NCBI RefSeq assembly: GCF_030818015.1
Contig: NZ_JAUSZX010000001.1
Span: 3,534,001-3,598,000 of the forward strand
Direction of reading: 5' to 3'
DNA length: 64,000 nt
DNA from: Arthrobacter globiformis
GTDB lineage: Bacteria > Actinomycetota > Actinomycetes > Actinomycetales > Micrococcaceae
Part shown: piece by piece, positions 35,335-45,165 of the stretch
Position numbering within the stretch: position 1 is the first letter of the stretch
How the letters are laid out: every line of letters starts with the position of its first letter
The notes under the pieces: generated by a model
Told to the model about the DNA's origin: nothing
The model's input: the letters and a program-made list of their open reading frames with translations, nothing else
The model's database searches: none
Translations under genes and position numbers: made by a program

Positions 35335-36684
35335 GTGAGAAGAGAACCAATCGAACTGGCAGCTGTGGCCACCGCGGCAGTTCCCGGACTGAGCCCGACC
35401 GCTGTGAGCTCTGCCCCGGATGACCCGGCAGACTTTGATTCGGCCCTCCTTCTTGATGCAGAAGGCAAGCGCTGGCGTGTCCGCTCACCCCGGCACGCGG
35501 AAGCAAGCACCAGGCTGGAGACCGAGTTCCTGGTACTGCGCGCCTTCGCGCCCGCCATCCGGGCCGAACTGCCGTTTCTTATGCCGACCGTGGCGGGCAC
35601 CGTCCGGCAGCAGGACCTGACCACCTTCGTGTACTCCCACCTGCATGGCGCCACGCGCACCGTCGAAGAGCTGACGGCGGGTCCGCCGCAGCTGGCGAAG
35701 GAGATCGGCACGGCGCTGGCGGCAATCCACGACCTGCCCCGCGCACTGGTGAGCAACGCCGACCTGCCCAGTTACACGCCGAATGAGTTTCGCCAGCGCA
35801 GGCTCAACGAGCTCGACCAGGCCGCGACCACGGGCAAGATTCCGGCCCTCCTGCTCCGGCGCTGGGAGCACGCCATGGAAGACGTCTCACTGTGGCGGTT
35901 CAACCCCTGCGTGGTGCACGGTGATCTGCACGAGGACAACCTGCTGGTCGAGGACCACCGCGTCACTGCCGTCACCGGCTGGACCGACCTGCGCATCGGC
36001 GACCCCGCCGACGACCTCGCCTGGCTCGTGGCATCCAATGAGCACGAATTCGTCGACGCCGTGGTCAAGCACTACACCGCGAAACGCCGGGACGCGCCGG
36101 ACAACCACCTGCTGCGCCGCGCCGCGCTCTCAGCCGAATTTGCCCTGGCCCAGTACCTCGTCAAGGGCATCGCAGCGGCCGACGCCGACATGATCGCCGA
36201 GGCCGAAGGCATGCTTTCCACGCTGGCCGACGACATCGCCGAATACGGCGGCCAGCCCATCAGCGTGGAACCCCTGCCGCCGGCCCAGCCCGACTCCCCG
36301 CCAACCGGCCAGGCACCGGCCTCACCCGGCCTCGTTGACGCCCCGGCGGCCACCGACATTTCCGAGGCCATGCCCGCCGTCCACGTCACGCCAATCCCGG
36401 TTGATGTGAAGCCTCTCCCGGTCGAGGTGGCGCCCATCCCGGTCGAGGTGGCGCCCGTCCCGGCTGACGAGGAGGACCCCTGGAAGAATGCAGACCAGCC
36501 GTCAGGGCAGGACACGTCGCAGGGCGCCGTTGAAGATGACGCGGCGGAGGATGCCGGCGCATCTGACGATGCCGAAGCGGACAGGGTACAGGACGGGACA
36601 CCGGAAGATGCCCAGGCCGCGAAGCCCTCAGGCGCGGACACCTCCACCGTCGCCCTCACGGTGGTCGACGCCAAGACGACCTGA
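35335..36684 (+). CDS. Phosphotransferase-fold protein with altered catalytic site
   Basis: 449 aa, GTG start. The N-terminal part (about 1-300) has the aminoglycoside/macrolide phosphotransferase fold: HGDLHEDN (H195-N202) is intact, but where the Mg-binding aspartate of the usual V-I-D-W-x-D is expected, the sequence is V-T-G215-W-T-D. The conserved RIGDPADDLAW follows. The C-terminal 150 residues are Pro/Ala/Asp/Glu-rich with VEVAPIP-like heptad repeats and no fold. Divergent from nudC. Resistance function should not be assumed; a pseudo-kinase or housekeeping kinase with shifted ligand is as likely. Confidence 0.8.
   Translation: MRREPIELAAVATAAVPGLSPTAVSSAPDDPADFDSALLLDAEGKRWRVRSPRHAEASTRLETEFLVLRAFAPAIRAELPFLMPTVAGTVRQQDLTTFVYSHLHGATRTVEELTAGPPQLAKEIGTALAAIHDLPRALVSNADLPSYTPNEFRQRRLNELDQAATTGKIPALLLRRWEHAMEDVSLWRFNPCVVHGDLHEDNLLVEDHRVTAVTGWTDLRIGDPADDLAWLVASNEHEFVDAVVKHYTAKRRDAPDNHLLRRAALSAEFALAQYLVKGIAAADADMIAEAEGMLSTLADDIAEYGGQPISVEPLPPAQPDSPPTGQAPASPGLVDAPAATDISEAMPAVHVTPIPVDVKPLPVEVAPIPVEVAPVPADEEDPWKNADQPSGQDTSQGAVEDDAAEDAGASDDAEADRVQDGTPEDAQAAKPSGADTSTVALTVVDAKTT
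36400..36462 (+). repeat. Three tandem 21-bp repeats in the phosphotransferase tail
   Basis: Units at 36400, 36421 and 36442 encode VDVKPLP, VEVAPIP and VEVAPVP; the last two differ at one base. In-frame heptad expansion. Confidence 0.85.
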
Positions 36685-36705
36685 CTGGGCCGGATTCCCA
36701 CACGC

Positions 36706-36765
36706 CAATCTTCCTAACCGGCCAGCCTTCCGCCCTGTCCTGCCTAACTGAACAATCTTCCTAAC
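36706..36765. repeat. 13-bp direct repeat flanking the phosphotransferase/adnB junction
   Basis: CAATCTTCCTAAC at 36706-36718 and 36753-36765; the second copy overlaps the adnB stop codon. The 47-bp spacing and a shorter CCTAAC in between suggest a small duplication. No function visible. Confidence 0.55.
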
Positions 36766-39700
36766 TGGCGAGGGCGGCGGCCACGATCCCTTCCAGTTCG
36801 GCGCCTGACGCGAGGTCGTGCGGGCGTACCACATGGTTGTCCGCGACGTAGAAGAAGGCAGCACGGACCTCCGCGAGGGGCACGCCCTTGAGCCGGGCCC
36901 AGGCCAGCCGGTAGACGGCCAACTGGACGCTCTTGGTCTTCAGCTGCCCTGCCGACGGCCGGCGGCCGGTCTTCCAGTCCACGAGGTCCCAGCCGCCGTC
37001 GGCGTCCCGGAACACAGCGTCGATGCGGCCGCGGACAACGACGTCGCCGATGCGGGTCTCCACGGGGACTTCCACGTAGGCGGGTGACCTGTGTGCCCAG
37101 CGTGAGTCCTTGAAGGTAGCGACCATGTCGTCGAGGCCGTAGGCCTCGTCAATGTGGTTGTCGGAGCCGGGCGCTTCGCCGAGATCCAGCATTCCCGCCG
37201 TTCCGAAGTACTCTTCCACCCAGGCATGGAAAGCGGTGCCCTTGCGCGCGGACATGCCCGGTTCCCGCGGGACGGGCCTCCTGAGCCGCTGGACCACGGC
37301 CTCGGCGTCCTCCCCCAGGTCCACGAGGGTGGACGCTGAGATATGCCCGGGCAGATGCACGTCGCGGCTACGGGCCCGCCTGGCGCGGCGTTCCAAAAGG
37401 AGGGCGGCCTCGCGCTCCCAGTTTGCCGCCTGGGGGCGCAACCCATGGCCCTCGGAGATCCCCGGCGCACCAGTTTCGACAGCGGCGATCTCGGTGAGCA
37501 GCCGGTCGGCGGCACGGTCCATGGCCGCCCTACGTCCCGGCACAAGCCGGAGCCGGTTGCCGTTGCGGGGGTCCACAGGACCTTCCAGCGGATCATACGG
37601 CCAGGCCGCCACCTCCAGCTCCCGGGTGAGGGGACTTTCCTGGGGCAGGGAGTCCTCAACGACAGAGCCAGGGTGGATTTCCGCAGTTTTCTGTTCTGCC
37701 AGCGGCGCCAGCTCAGCAAGGAAGGGCGACATCTCCGCCATACCGCCGCGTCCGCCGACCCACGCTCCACTGGAAATCCAGAGCACGTGCTTGGCCCGGG
37801 TGTAGGCAACGTAGGCCAGCCTCCGTTCCTCAGCCTCGCCGTGGGCCTGAACGTCTCCCTTGAACACCTTCTCGGCGTCCAGCCACCCCTTTTGGTCCGG
37901 CTGGTCCAGATCCCACTGCGGAAGATCGGCACGGTCACCCCGGAGGGGCCAGGGCAGGGCCGCGGAACCGCTGCTCCACCTGGAGTCACGGCTGCTGGGG
38001 AACGCGCCCGAGTTCAGGCCCGGCACGAACACGACGTCCCATTCGAGACCCTTCGAGGCGTGCACAGTCAGCAGCTGCACGGCCTCGTGGTTGACGTCCG
38101 CGGGCGGCACATCCAGGCCGCCCTCCTCCGAGGCTGCCGCCTCCAGCCATGAAAGGAAGGCCAGGACGTCCACCCGGTGAGATGTCTGCAGGAACCCGGC
38201 GGCCGCGTCCTGGAACGCATCCAGGTTCCGCCGCGCCTGGTGAATGCTGAGTCCGGGCCTCGCGGCAACCTCGATGTCCAGCAGCATGGCCCGTTCCACC
38301 TCGCCCAGCAGGGTGGTCAGATCTTCCCCCATCAGCGCCCGAAGCTGCCGCAGTTCCGTGCCCAGGCGCTGCAGCCGTTCGCGGGCAGGAGGGGTCAGGC
38401 TGCGGCCGTGCGCGGACGTCCACCCTTCGTTGGGTAGCCAGTCCAGGGCTTCGACGAGGCTTGCGGCGTCGGTGATGTCGCCCTCGATGACGACGTCGGC
38501 GGCCTCCGAATCCTCATCACCCGACGGATCGTCCACGCCCAGCCCGCGGCCGTTATCGACCATGCCGCGGCGCCGAGCCAGAAACGCGGACCAGTCCCGG
38601 AACGCCATGAGGTCGGCGGGGCCGATCCTCCACCGGGCACCGGCCAGGAGCCGCATCAGCGAATCCGAACGGCCCGGATCGGCCAGGACCCGCAGCGTAG
38701 AGACCAGGTCCACGATTTCGGGAGTGTCCAGCAGCCCTCCCAGGCCCACAATCTCATAGGGGATCCCTGTGGCCTCGAACTCCTTGCGGAGGCACTCCAT
38801 CTGCGCGCGCCTGCGGCACAGGACGGCCATGGCAGGCTGGACGCGCGGTTCCGGGGAAGAGCCGTCGAAATCCGTTGCCCGGAACCTCAGGAGATCCTTG
38901 GCGATCGCCGCTGCTTCATCTTCATCGGTGGCAAAACGGCCCAGCACCACCCGGCCCTGCACCGCCGCCGGGCTCGGCCGGAGCGCAGGCACCTCCACGG
39001 CCGCGCCGGAGGACCGCTGCCCTGCGGGTCCGGTCTGGGCCGCGGCGGCGCTGAGCGGAGCCGAGATCAGGTTGGCCGCGGCCAGGATGTTGCGGCCGTT
39101 CCGCCAGGCAGTGGTCAGGTACGAAACGGGGGCGGGACGCCGGGACGCCGTCCCTGTCGGGCCGTCCTCGCAGACCGGAAATTCGTTGACAAAGTGGAAC
39201 AGCTGTCCGGCGGACGCCCCGCGGAAGCCGTAAATGGACTGGTTCGGATCACCGACGGCCGTGACTGCGTGGCCGTCCCCGAAGAGCCTGGAGAACAGCA
39301 CCAGCTGGGCGTGTGAGGTGTCCTGGAATTCGTCCAGCAGCACCACCTTGTAGCGCTGCCGCTCCATCTCGGCGGCCAGGGGCACCTCGCGGGCCACGCG
39401 TGCCGCGAGCGCCACGAGGTCGCCGAAGTCCAGCGCTCCGCGTGCCCTTTTTGCGTCCGCGTACCGCCCCACGAGCTCTGCCACACTGGCCCGTGTCCGG
39501 AGCATGGCTCCGAGTTCGCCGGCGGCCTGGCTGGGGTTCTTCTTGGCCCCGGCCACATACGGCAGGGCCTCGAACTCGGCGAGCCGCTGCATCAGCCAGC
39601 CCTGGACACCGTCCGGGTCCTGGAGGTGCTCCGCGCACTCCCCCGCGAGCTGGATGACGGCTTTGACGAGGGTGGACTTGGCCACCCTGAAATGCGAGTA

Positions 39701-40210
39701 CTCGCCGTCGAACGCCTCAACCACCTCACTGGCCAGCTGCCAGGCCTGTGCGCCGCCCAGCAGCACGACATCCCGCTCAATCCCGAGCCGCAGGCCGTAG
39801 TCGGAGACGATGCCGCTGGCAAACGAGTGGTAGGTGGAAACCTTCGGCTCCAGGGCATCAGCGCTGAGCAGCGCCCCGGCCACGGCGCCGCCGGAGTCAC
39901 CGCTGGCCGTCCGCTGCAGCGCACTGAGTTTGGCGCGGATGCGGCTGGCCAGTTCGCCGGCTGCCTTTCTGGTGAACGTGACACCGAGGACTTCCTCCGG
40001 CTTGACCCAGCCGTTCGCGACCAGCCAGACGACGCGGTCTGCCATGGTGGCCGTCTTGCCCGAGCCGGCGCCTGCGATAACCAGCCGGGGGGCAAGCGGT
40101 GAGGAGATGATGGCCGACTGTTCCGCCGTCGGCAGGTTTTTCTCACCCAGCAGGACGGACAGCTCTTCGGGACTGAACCTGGGCTCGGGCAGCTCTGCCG
40201 TCCGGCTCAT
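36761..40210 (-). CDS. adnB: ATP-dependent helicase-nuclease AdnB
   Basis: About 1149 aa from ATG 40210 (MSRTAELPEP); a 12-codon longer opening is not needed because this ATG overlaps the adnA stop as ATGA. UvrD-type motor: Walker A GAGSGKTAT, VVLLDEFQDTSHAQ, motif VI VAYTRAKHVLWI. The C-terminal RecB-like nuclease has GRIDAVF ... WDLVDWKTG. With AdnA it forms the double-strand break end-resection machine that replaces RecBCD in actinobacteria. Complete reading frame. Confidence 0.94.
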   Translation of the reverse strand: MSRTAELPEPRFSPEELSVLLGEKNLPTAEQSAIISSPLAPRLVIAGAGSGKTATMADRVVWLVANGWVKPEEVLGVTFTRKAAGELASRIRAKLSALQRTASGDSGGAVAGALLSADALEPKVSTYHSFASGIVSDYGLRLGIERDVVLLGGAQAWQLASEVVEAFDGEYSHFRVAKSTLVKAVIQLAGECAEHLQDPDGVQGWLMQRLAEFEALPYVAGAKKNPSQAAGELGAMLRTRASVAELVGRYADAKRARGALDFGDLVALAARVAREVPLAAEMERQRYKVVLLDEFQDTSHAQLVLFSRLFGDGHAVTAVGDPNQSIYGFRGASAGQLFHFVNEFPVCEDGPTGTASRRPAPVSYLTTAWRNGRNILAAANLISAPLSAAAAQTGPAGQRSSGAAVEVPALRPSPAAVQGRVVLGRFATDEDEAAAIAKDLLRFRATDFDGSSPEPRVQPAMAVLCRRRAQMECLRKEFEATGIPYEIVGLGGLLDTPEIVDLVSTLRVLADPGRSDSLMRLLAGARWRIGPADLMAFRDWSAFLARRRGMVDNGRGLGVDDPSGDEDSEAADVVIEGDITDAASLVEALDWLPNEGWTSAHGRSLTPPARERLQRLGTELRQLRALMGEDLTTLLGEVERAMLLDIEVAARPGLSIHQARRNLDAFQDAAAGFLQTSHRVDVLAFLSWLEAAASEEGGLDVPPADVNHEAVQLLTVHASKGLEWDVVFVPGLNSGAFPSSRDSRWSSGSAALPWPLRGDRADLPQWDLDQPDQKGWLDAEKVFKGDVQAHGEAEERRLAYVAYTRAKHVLWISSGAWVGGRGGMAEMSPFLAELAPLAEQKTAEIHPGSVVEDSLPQESPLTRELEVAAWPYDPLEGPVDPRNGNRLRLVPGRRAAMDRAADRLLTEIAAVETGAPGISEGHGLRPQAANWEREAALLLERRARRARSRDVHLPGHISASTLVDLGEDAEAVVQRLRRPVPREPGMSARKGTAFHAWVEEYFGTAGMLDLGEAPGSDNHIDEAYGLDDMVATFKDSRWAHRSPAYVEVPVETRIGDVVVRGRIDAVFRDADGGWDLVDWKTGRRPSAGQLKTKSVQLAVYRLAWARLKGVPLAEVRAAFFYVADNHVVRPHDLASGAELEGIVAAALAS

Positions 40211-43200
40211 TCGGTAACCTGCTTTCCCCGCGCACACAGCGGACATACCTCCGGCAGCCGGCAGCCGTGGCCGCCGAAACCGGCCTTGGCGGGATCGTGC
40301 CTTGCCTCGAACTCGTGGCCGGACATCACCGCGGCGGCGTCGTTCACCATTTCCATCGCCCAGTTATCCCCCGGGTCCAGCGGGTCCTGGTGCTGGATGC
40401 CCGGGCTCTTGGTGGTTGTGCCCAGCTGGGCCAGCACGGCACCGCCCGGCCGGGGCTTGGCGTCGGCAGCCTCGGCGGTGTCAAAGCCCCCGGCAAGCAC
40501 GGCCGCCTGATAAGCGCCCAGCTGCGGGTGCCTACCCAGTTCGGCCTTGCCCGGCTGGCGCTTGCCCGTCTTGAGGTCCACGATCACCAACCGCCCCTGG
40601 GCATCGATCTCCAACCGGTCCACCTGCCCGCGCAGGACGGCTGACCGGGGACCCTCATCGGTGGGAACATCCTCTCGGGGAACAGCACCGGGCTCGGGCA
40701 GGATCACCTCAAAGTCCTGCTCGACCCCCACAAGGCGTCGGCCCTCGCTGCGCATGACCAGAATGTACTGCGCCAGTTTCCGGACCATGGCTTCCGCCCT
40801 ACGGAAGTCCAGTTTGCCTTCCCAGTTGTCCTTCATGCCGAGGGCCGGCCACCGCCGGACGAGTTCGGCGAGGTATTCAGCTCCGCTGGCGTCGGGGAGA
40901 TCCTGGGCGATGGCGTGCACCAGCGTTCCGAGGCTGCGGGCGAAGTCCGTGGCCGCTTCGCCTCCGGCGGCCTGGATGAACCAGTCCAGCGGGGATTTCT
41001 GCACCGACTCCACCTTGGACGGCGAAACATAGACGGTGCCGCCCGGTGGCACCACACGGTCCACGGACGTCAGCGGGGCCAGCCCCCACCAGGTGTCCGG
41101 ATGGGCTCCGGGAACAGGAGGCTCAGCCGTGGCAAGGCGGGCCAGGACACGCACGGCCTCATCCGCCTCGGCGGCCAGCCTGCCGTCGAGCTGGGCGTAC
41201 TGGCGGAGTTCTGCCACGAGCGCGCGCAGCGTCAGGGGCCGTTCCACGGGGGTGTAGCCGCGCCCCTCCTGGCCCGGCAGCAGCGGCGCAACGTAATCCA
41301 GGAAGGACGAGGGCTGTTCATCCTCCGAAGACACGGCGGTGCACAGCAGCACGTCCTTTGCCCGGGACACTGCCGTGGAAAAGCTGCGGAGCTCGTCGTA
41401 GCGGATCTCCCGCAGCCGGCTCAGCGGACCAAGCTGGAGCGCATACTCCACGCCGTGTTCGACGGCGTCCGCGAACAGTGTGCTGCCCAGGAGCTCGCCG
41501 CGGAGGCGGGTGTTGGGCCAGACGCCTTCCTGCAGGCCGGCGACGATGACGAACGGCCATTCCCGGCCGGCGGCACTGGCGGGCGTCATGAGCTCCACGG
41601 CGTCGTCAACCTGGGCCCGCGCCGCCAGGGTGTCCATGGGCAGTTCCTGGTTCAGCAGGTATTCCAGGAACTGTTCCGGGCCGGACCCGGGCATCTGGTC
41701 CACGTAGCGCTCGGCCGTGTGGAACAGCGCCATCATGGCGTCCAGATCCCGGTCCGCCCGCGCTCCGACGAGTCCGCCGGCGAGCGCAGCGGCCGTCCAT
41801 GCCGCCGCGAGCCCGGTGGAGTGCCAGAGGGCCCACAGCACTGTCTCGGCGTTGGCACCGGGTTCGGCAACGGCCTTCCGCCCGGCTTGGATCATCCGCG
41901 CGACCCTTCGCGCCGACCGGCCCTCGATGCCCAGTGAGCCAAGCGCGCCGGGCTCAACGAGCGCCTCCACGAGCAGGGAATCGCTGGAGCGTCCGCCGCC
42001 GCCCAGCAGCTCCTCCCGCCGGAGCGACTGGCGGAGCCGGCGCAGTTCGAGGGACGTCGCACCGCCGATCCGGGATGTCAGCAACGACACCGCCGATTCC
42101 GGGGTGAGGACCTCGGGATCCAGGGCCACCGCGTAGGCGTCGAGCAGCGGACGGACAGCCACCTCATCGCGCACGGCGGACTCGGCCACCGGAATCCGCA
42201 CCGGAATTCCCTGGCCGGAGAGGTAGCGCTGCAGCTGGCTCAGCTGGCCGCCGTTCCGGACGATGACGGCGATGTCCTCCAGCGGCCGCCCGTCCCTGAT
42301 GTGCGCTTCGAGGATCCTTTGGGCGACGTACCGCAATTCATGCACCGCCGAGGGCAGAAGGTGCGCTTCCACGGTGCCGCGTGCCGGCTGGGCAGAGTCA
42401 CCGGTGGCTGTATCCGCCGAAGCAGTGTCACCGGGGTCCCCAGCATTGTGAGCGGGGTCGGAAGCAACCGGGTCCAGACGGCGGGCGAGCTGGCCGCCGG
42501 ACCGGAGGGAAATCCGGTCCGCCACCCCCAGCCAGGCCTGGGCCACAGCCGGCTGATGGCGGTGGGCATGGGACAGCGGCTTCTCGACGACTGTCCGTTC
42601 CTCGCCGCCCAGCAGGCCCGGGAGCTCAGCCACGAGATCCGGCCGCGCTCCACGGAACCCCTGCACCACCGTGTCCGGTGCGGACGTCACATAGACATCC
42701 TTGCCGGCGGCCACATCGGCCAGGAGTTCGAAGACGGCGGGGTTGGCCTCCTGGATATCGTCCACAAGAATCAGCTGGAGACGGTCGTGTTCCGCCGCCA
42801 GGAAGTCCGGGAAATCCTGAAAGAGCTGGCGGGCGGCGGTGATGATGCCCGCGGGATCGAATGCCTCCGGCATGCGCAGGTCGAGGACGTCGCGGTACTC
42901 GGCATACAGTGCCCCAGCGGCAATCCAGTCCGGCCGCCCGCAGGCGTGGCCCAGGCCGGCGAGGTCCTCGGCGGTGCGGCCCGTCTCTGTGATCCGGGTC
43001 GAAAAGCTGGCGGACCTCGTGCCGGAACCCGCGCGTGGGCAGGGCGGCCGTGAGGTCGTCGGGCCAGGGCAGCCCGAGGCCCGGCAGGTCATGGCCCTCC
43101 AGCAGTTCCTTAATGATGAGGTCCTGCTCGGGGCCTGACAGGAGCCGCGGGGCCTTCGACAGCGGCAGGAGCCCTTCCGCTTTGGCGCGGCGGATGAGGT

Positions 43201-43615
43201 CAAAGGCATACGCGGCCCAGGTGCGGGCAGGCGTGGTGCTCAGGCTCCGGTTCAGCCTGGCGGTAAACCGGTCCCGCAGGGTGTCCGCGGCAAGCCGTCC
43301 CGGGGCAAGGATGAGGATTCGTTCGGGGTCCACCCCTTCCGCCTCCACCCGGCGGATTGCCGCCTCGATGAGCACGGTGGATTTTCCGGTTCCGGGCGCT
43401 CCGGGGACCAGTACGGGGCCGGCTCCCCGGGGCACTTCGACGGCGGCCAGCTGGTCCGCAGTGAGGACCGGAACGCGGGAGTGCACCTGCCGAGGGGGCA
43501 GCAGACGAAGACCGGCAGACGGAAACGGGGCGGCGGAGAAGGAGTCCGCGTGGTCCCGTTCCGAAGTGAGTACGGACGCCTGATCGGCGGAGGTCTGATC
43601 GAGTGTTGCGGTCAC
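40207..43615 (-). pseudogene. adnA: ATP-dependent helicase-nuclease AdnA, frameshifted by one base
   Basis: The N-terminal frame (GTG start 43615) has Walker A PGAPGTGKST and runs to FRHEVRQLFD; the rest, from RITETGRTAEDL to the stop at 40207, is in a different frame. An extra C in GACCCGGATC (plus-strand GGG at 42996-42998) explains it: deleting one base gives 3408 nt, 1135 aa, a normal AdnA. Walker B is LILVDDIQE; the nuclease domain has GQVDRLEI ... LVIVDLKTGKRQPG and a C-terminal Cys group (CRLPEVCPLC). GTGA overlap with the upstream alkyltransferase-like gene. Either a sequencing error in a C-run or a real loss; an intact adnB downstream makes an error quite possible. Confidence 0.88.
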
Positions 43616-44028
43616 ACGGACATTCCATCATCCGGGACTGACAATTTTCGCAGCGACGCTTCCAGCCGCTCGGCAATCATGTCCAGGGCGTCAAAATCGG
43701 CGTCGGACGGCGCCCACCGCGCAGCGGTCAGATCCACCCGCCACCGTCCCTCGCCCGTCCTCGCAAACCCGCGATAGTCCCCGCGCAGGGGCGTGCCCTC
43801 CTGCCGGTAGTGGCTGAGTGCCTCGGACTCGTGGCCATCCGGCGCCAGGCCGCTGGCCCGCAGCACCCGCCACCATGGGACGCCGCTGCCGTAGTGGCTC
43901 AGCACGGACCCCACCTGCCGGGGCCCTCCGGCACCAAGAAGCTCAGCGACGTCGCCGTAGGCCACCGCCGAGCCGGCCGGGATGAGGTCAACCACCGCCA
44001 AAACCGCCTCCACGTACTCCGCCCGCAT
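43612..44028 (-). CDS. Alkyltransferase-like (MGMT-family) DNA-binding protein
   Basis: 138 aa. It matches the DNA-binding domain of O6-alkylguanine methyltransferases (IPAGSAVAYGDVAELLGAGGPRQVGSVLSHYGSG), but the active PCHR motif reads P51-W-W-R54, so the methyl-accepting cysteine is absent. Such ATL proteins bind O6-alkylguanine and hand the lesion to nucleotide excision repair (known for ATL). Its stop overlaps the adnA GTG by four bases, and M. tuberculosis Rv3204 holds the same position upstream of adnA. Confidence 0.9.
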   Translation of the reverse strand: MRAEYVEAVLAVVDLIPAGSAVAYGDVAELLGAGGPRQVGSVLSHYGSGVPWWRVLRASGLAPDGHESEALSHYRQEGTPLRGDYRGFARTGEGRWRVDLTAARWAPSDADFDALDMIAERLEASLRKLSVPDDGMSV

Positions 44029-44171
44029 GCCTTCAGACTATCGGCGGTACGCACCATCAGCGGTCAGGACAGGCGCCGTGTGCGTCTTCCCACACCGTGT
44101 CTTCCCACACCATGCCGGACACGCGGCGGGCAAGCACCTTTACTGTCGGTGCCTCCGGGTAATTTGGAGCC

Positions 44172-44882
44172 ATGAGCACTTGGAACACTCTCCCCCGGGC
44201 CGCGTTCGACCTCGAAACCACGGGCCGCAACTCCCGTGCCGCCCGGATCGTGACGGCTTCTGTCACCGTGGTAGACAGCTCCGGGAACGTGGTTCGCGAG
44301 CATGAGTGGCTGGCCGATCCGGGGGTTGAGATTCCGGCTGAGGCGAGCGATGTCCACGGGATCACCACCGAACACGCCCGCAGCCACGGCCGGCCTGCGG
44401 CCGAGGTCACCAAGGAAGTCGCTGCCGTGCTCCAGGGGCTCTTCGACGACGGCGTTCCGGTGATCGCCTTCAACGCCAGTTACGACTTCACCGTCCTGGC
44501 CGCCGAGTCGGCCCGCTACGGTGTGCCGCAGCTGAGCCGGTTCCCCGTCCTGGACCCGTACATCATGAACAAGCAGGTGGACCGTTACCGCAAGGGCAAG
44601 AGGACGTTGACAGCCCTGTGCGAGGAGTACGGCGTGGAGCTGGAAAACGCCCACACATCGGCCGCGGATGCACTGGCAACTTTGCGCATGCTCGACGCCA
44701 TGGCCGGAAAATTCCCCAAGCTGAGCATGCCGGCCGGCCAGTTGCACCAGCTTCAGGTGGACTGGGCCGTCAGCCAGGCCGCCGACTTCCAGCAGTACCT
44801 CCGCAAGACCAAGCCAGCCGCCGTCATCGAGGGTGACTGGCCCGTGCTGCCTCCTGAGGATGCCAGCCGCGGCAGCTTTTGA
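44172..44882 (+). CDS. DnaQ-like 3'-5' exonuclease
   Basis: 236 aa DEDDh exonuclease: motif I FDLETTG, motif II FNASYDFTVL (N-A-x-x-D), motif III HTSAADALAT (H-x4-D). Stand-alone epsilon-like proofreading or RNase T-type nuclease; the substrate is not deducible. Divergent from the alkyltransferase-like gene. The last 60 residues have a Gln/Ala-rich helix (QLHQLQVDWAVSQAADFQQYL). Confidence 0.92.
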   Translation: MSTWNTLPRAAFDLETTGRNSRAARIVTASVTVVDSSGNVVREHEWLADPGVEIPAEASDVHGITTEHARSHGRPAAEVTKEVAAVLQGLFDDGVPVIAFNASYDFTVLAAESARYGVPQLSRFPVLDPYIMNKQVDRYRKGKRTLTALCEEYGVELENAHTSAADALATLRMLDAMAGKFPKLSMPAGQLHQLQVDWAVSQAADFQQYLRKTKPAAVIEGDWPVLPPEDASRGSF

Positions 44883-45165
44883 CTGCGACGCAATTCACAA
44901 ACGCGAGCTCGCCCCGGCAGCGTCCCCGCGGCGCCTTGCTGATTCTGTAACAGCAACTTCAGTCATTGCTATTGGCCCGTCAATCAGGCGAAACTCGCAT
45001 TATATTCGATAGAACGTGCACATCGCATTCATTACGTCGTCTAACGGCTGAGTTAACGGCAGGTGAGACAATTATGTTTTGCGGGCGCGCCCTCTGCGGA
45101 GCCGGATCTCGGCCACAGACGGCTTGACTGCCCGCCCTCGTTTATCCCAATGAAAGTGATGCGTG
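44883..45165. other. AT-richer intergenic region before amino acid importer
   Basis: 283 bases with locally low GC (for example around 44990-45030 and 45055-45080), unlike the surrounding coding DNA. It presumably contains the promoter of the importer operon, but I cannot fix hexamers. GAAAGTG (45152-45158) is the ribosome-binding site for the next gene. Confidence 0.5.

Noticed and set aside
35335..36684. Macrolide or aminoglycoside resistance gene
   Set aside because: Catalytic aspartate replaced, housekeeping context and a disordered tail; no basis for a resistance call.
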